A stretch of DNA of 6,832 bases from Phycisphaeraceae bacterium (lineage in GTDB: Bacteria > Planctomycetota > Phycisphaerae > Phycisphaerales > Phycisphaeraceae). The stretch spans positions 1 through 6,832 of the forward strand of contig PUMS01000481.1 in assembly GCA_003551485.1 (NCBI GenBank), given 5' to 3'. The position numbers and the translations under genes are program-made. Shown one piece after another: positions 6,248-6,832 of this stretch (positions within the stretch are counted from its first letter, which is position 1; every line of letters starts with the position of its first letter). The notes under the pieces are model-generated. The model was not told the DNA's origin and searched no databases. It was given only the letters and a program-made list of their open reading frames with translations.

Positions 6248-6282
6248 GGGGACCGGGGCCGTCACAGCCGGCTCCGGTCCCC
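6248..6282 (+). terminator. Strong hairpin between acpP and fabF
   Basis: GGGGACCGGGGCCG (6248-6261) pairs with CGGCTCCGGTCCCC (6269-6282) over 14 bp with a single G-U wobble (6257/6273) and the 7-base loop TCACAGC. It starts 40 bases after the acpP stop and ends 39 bases before the fabF start. No T run follows, so full intrinsic termination is doubtful. It may cause partial termination or protect the acpP mRNA 3' end, keeping acpP levels above fabF. Stem seen directly, role inferred. Confidence 0.5.
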
Positions 6283-6321
6283 TGCACCCCGCAACCCCGC
6301 CGCATGGCGAAAGTGAGCCCG

Positions 6322-6832
6322 ATGAACAAGCGCCGCGTAGTGGTCACAGGCATGGGTTGGGTGACCTGCCTCGGCACCGACGTCAACGAGGTCTTCGACC
6401 GGTTCGTGGCCGGACACAGTGGGATCATCCCCATCACCCGGTTCGACGCCGAGGGCTATGACACGCGCTTCGGCGGCGAGGTGCGCAACTGGAACGGCGG
6501 GCCCAACCTCGATCGGCGAGAGGCCAAACGCCTCGACCGCTTCGCCCAGTTCGCCATGAGCGCCGCCATCGACGCCGTTCGCGACTCGGGCATCGAGTTC
6601 GACCGGGAAAACCCCTGGCGCTGCGGTTCGGTCATCGGTAGCGGCATCGGCGGGATGGAGGAGTTCGAGGCCGGCTACCGCAAGTTCCTCGAAAAGGGCC
6701 CCGACCGCGTCAGCCCCTTCATGGTGCCCAAGCTCATGTGCAACGCCGGCTCGGGCAACGTCTCGATCCACTTCGGCCTCAGGGGGCCGAACCTCGCGGT
6801 GGCCTCGGCGTGCGCCAGCGCGGCCCACGCCA
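6322..6832 (+). CDS. fabF: 3-oxoacyl-ACP synthase II (KAS II), 5' part only
   Basis: FabF condenses malonyl-ACP with longer acyl-ACPs in the elongation cycle of FAS II. The first 170 residues are present; families of this kind are usually about 410-420 long, so less than half is seen. It opens with RRVVVTGMGWVTCLG (4-18). It then has the conserved core around GSGIGGMEEFE (106-116) and the active-site cysteine C164 in ASACASAAHA, matching the TACxSxxHA pattern of FabF. The two catalytic histidines lie beyond the window. The ATG at 6322 is chosen because the family starts close to RRVVVTG and a weak GAAAGTGAG (6309-6317) precedes it. An in-frame ATG at 6304 would add six residues but has no ribosome site. 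FabB is unlikely given the position right after acpP. Confidence 0.94.
   Translation, partial: MNKRRVVVTGMGWVTCLGTDVNEVFDRFVAGHSGIIPITRFDAEGYDTRFGGEVRNWNGGPNLDRREAKRLDRFAQFAMSAAIDAVRDSGIEFDRENPWRCGSVIGSGIGGMEEFEAGYRKFLEKGPDRVSPFMVPKLMCNAGSGNVSIHFGLRGPNLAVASACASAAHA

Noticed and set aside
6304..6321. Upstream ATG as the fabF start
   Set aside because: There is no ribosome site before it, while the ATG at 6322 follows a purine-rich stretch and gives the normal family N-terminus.
1..6832. Undescribed multi-gene system, mobile element, CRISPR array or RNA gene
   Set aside because: Every gene belongs to a well-known lipid or ribosomal family in a common order. No transposase, integrase, regularly spaced repeats, tRNA-like cloverleaf or rRNA sequence was seen.

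Overview
This is a housekeeping region from a bacterium with very high GC content. It is centred on a type II fatty acid synthesis (FAS II) cluster on the + strand: rpmF, plsX, fabH, fabD, fabG, acpP and the first 170 codons of fabF. A phosphatidylserine synthase gene (pssA) lies divergently on the - strand and runs off the left edge. Several traits suggest Planctomycetota, possibly Phycisphaerae: a short L32 protein with a CxxC/CxxC zinc site beginning MLPxQR, the rpmF-plsX-fabH-fabD-fabG-acpP-fabF order, and a GLSLGE elbow in FabD. This lineage call is inference; only the gene families are secure. pssA is an unbroken reading frame of 330 codons with no stop inside the window.

Layout from left to right. 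Positions 1-990 (-) hold pssA, a membrane CDP-alcohol phosphotransferase. Positions 991-1402 are a 412-base divergent intergenic region. It holds a 31-bp inverted repeat just upstream of the pssA ribosome site, several long G runs, and a candidate sigma-70 promoter facing rpmF whose spacer is almost all G. Positions 1403-3657 hold rpmF, plsX and fabH packed tightly: a 3-base gap, then an ATGA overlap. After a C-rich 80-base spacer comes fabD (3738-4703). After another 92 bases comes fabG (4796-5545). A 398-base gap follows with a GC hairpin, a near-consensus promoter and a long A/C-rich leader, then acpP (5944-6207). A strong 14-bp hairpin separates acpP from fabF, which begins at 6322 and leaves the window at the right edge.

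How the genes work together. FabD loads malonate onto the acyl carrier protein AcpP. FabH condenses the first acetyl unit with malonyl-ACP. FabG reduces the beta-keto group, and FabF carries out later elongation. PlsX turns the finished acyl-ACP into acyl-phosphate for phospholipid synthesis, and PssA acts further down that pathway by making phosphatidylserine from CDP-diacylglycerol. RpmF is ribosomal protein L32, whose linkage to plsX/fab genes is widespread in bacteria. Dehydratase (fabZ/fabA) and enoyl reductase genes are not in the window.

I found no mobile element, CRISPR array, tRNA, rRNA, toxin or defence system, and no evidence of an undescribed multi-gene system. The points most worth a second look are regulatory: the inverted repeat before pssA, the homopolymer-spaced promoter before rpmF, the separate promoter and long leader of acpP, and the hairpin between acpP and fabF.
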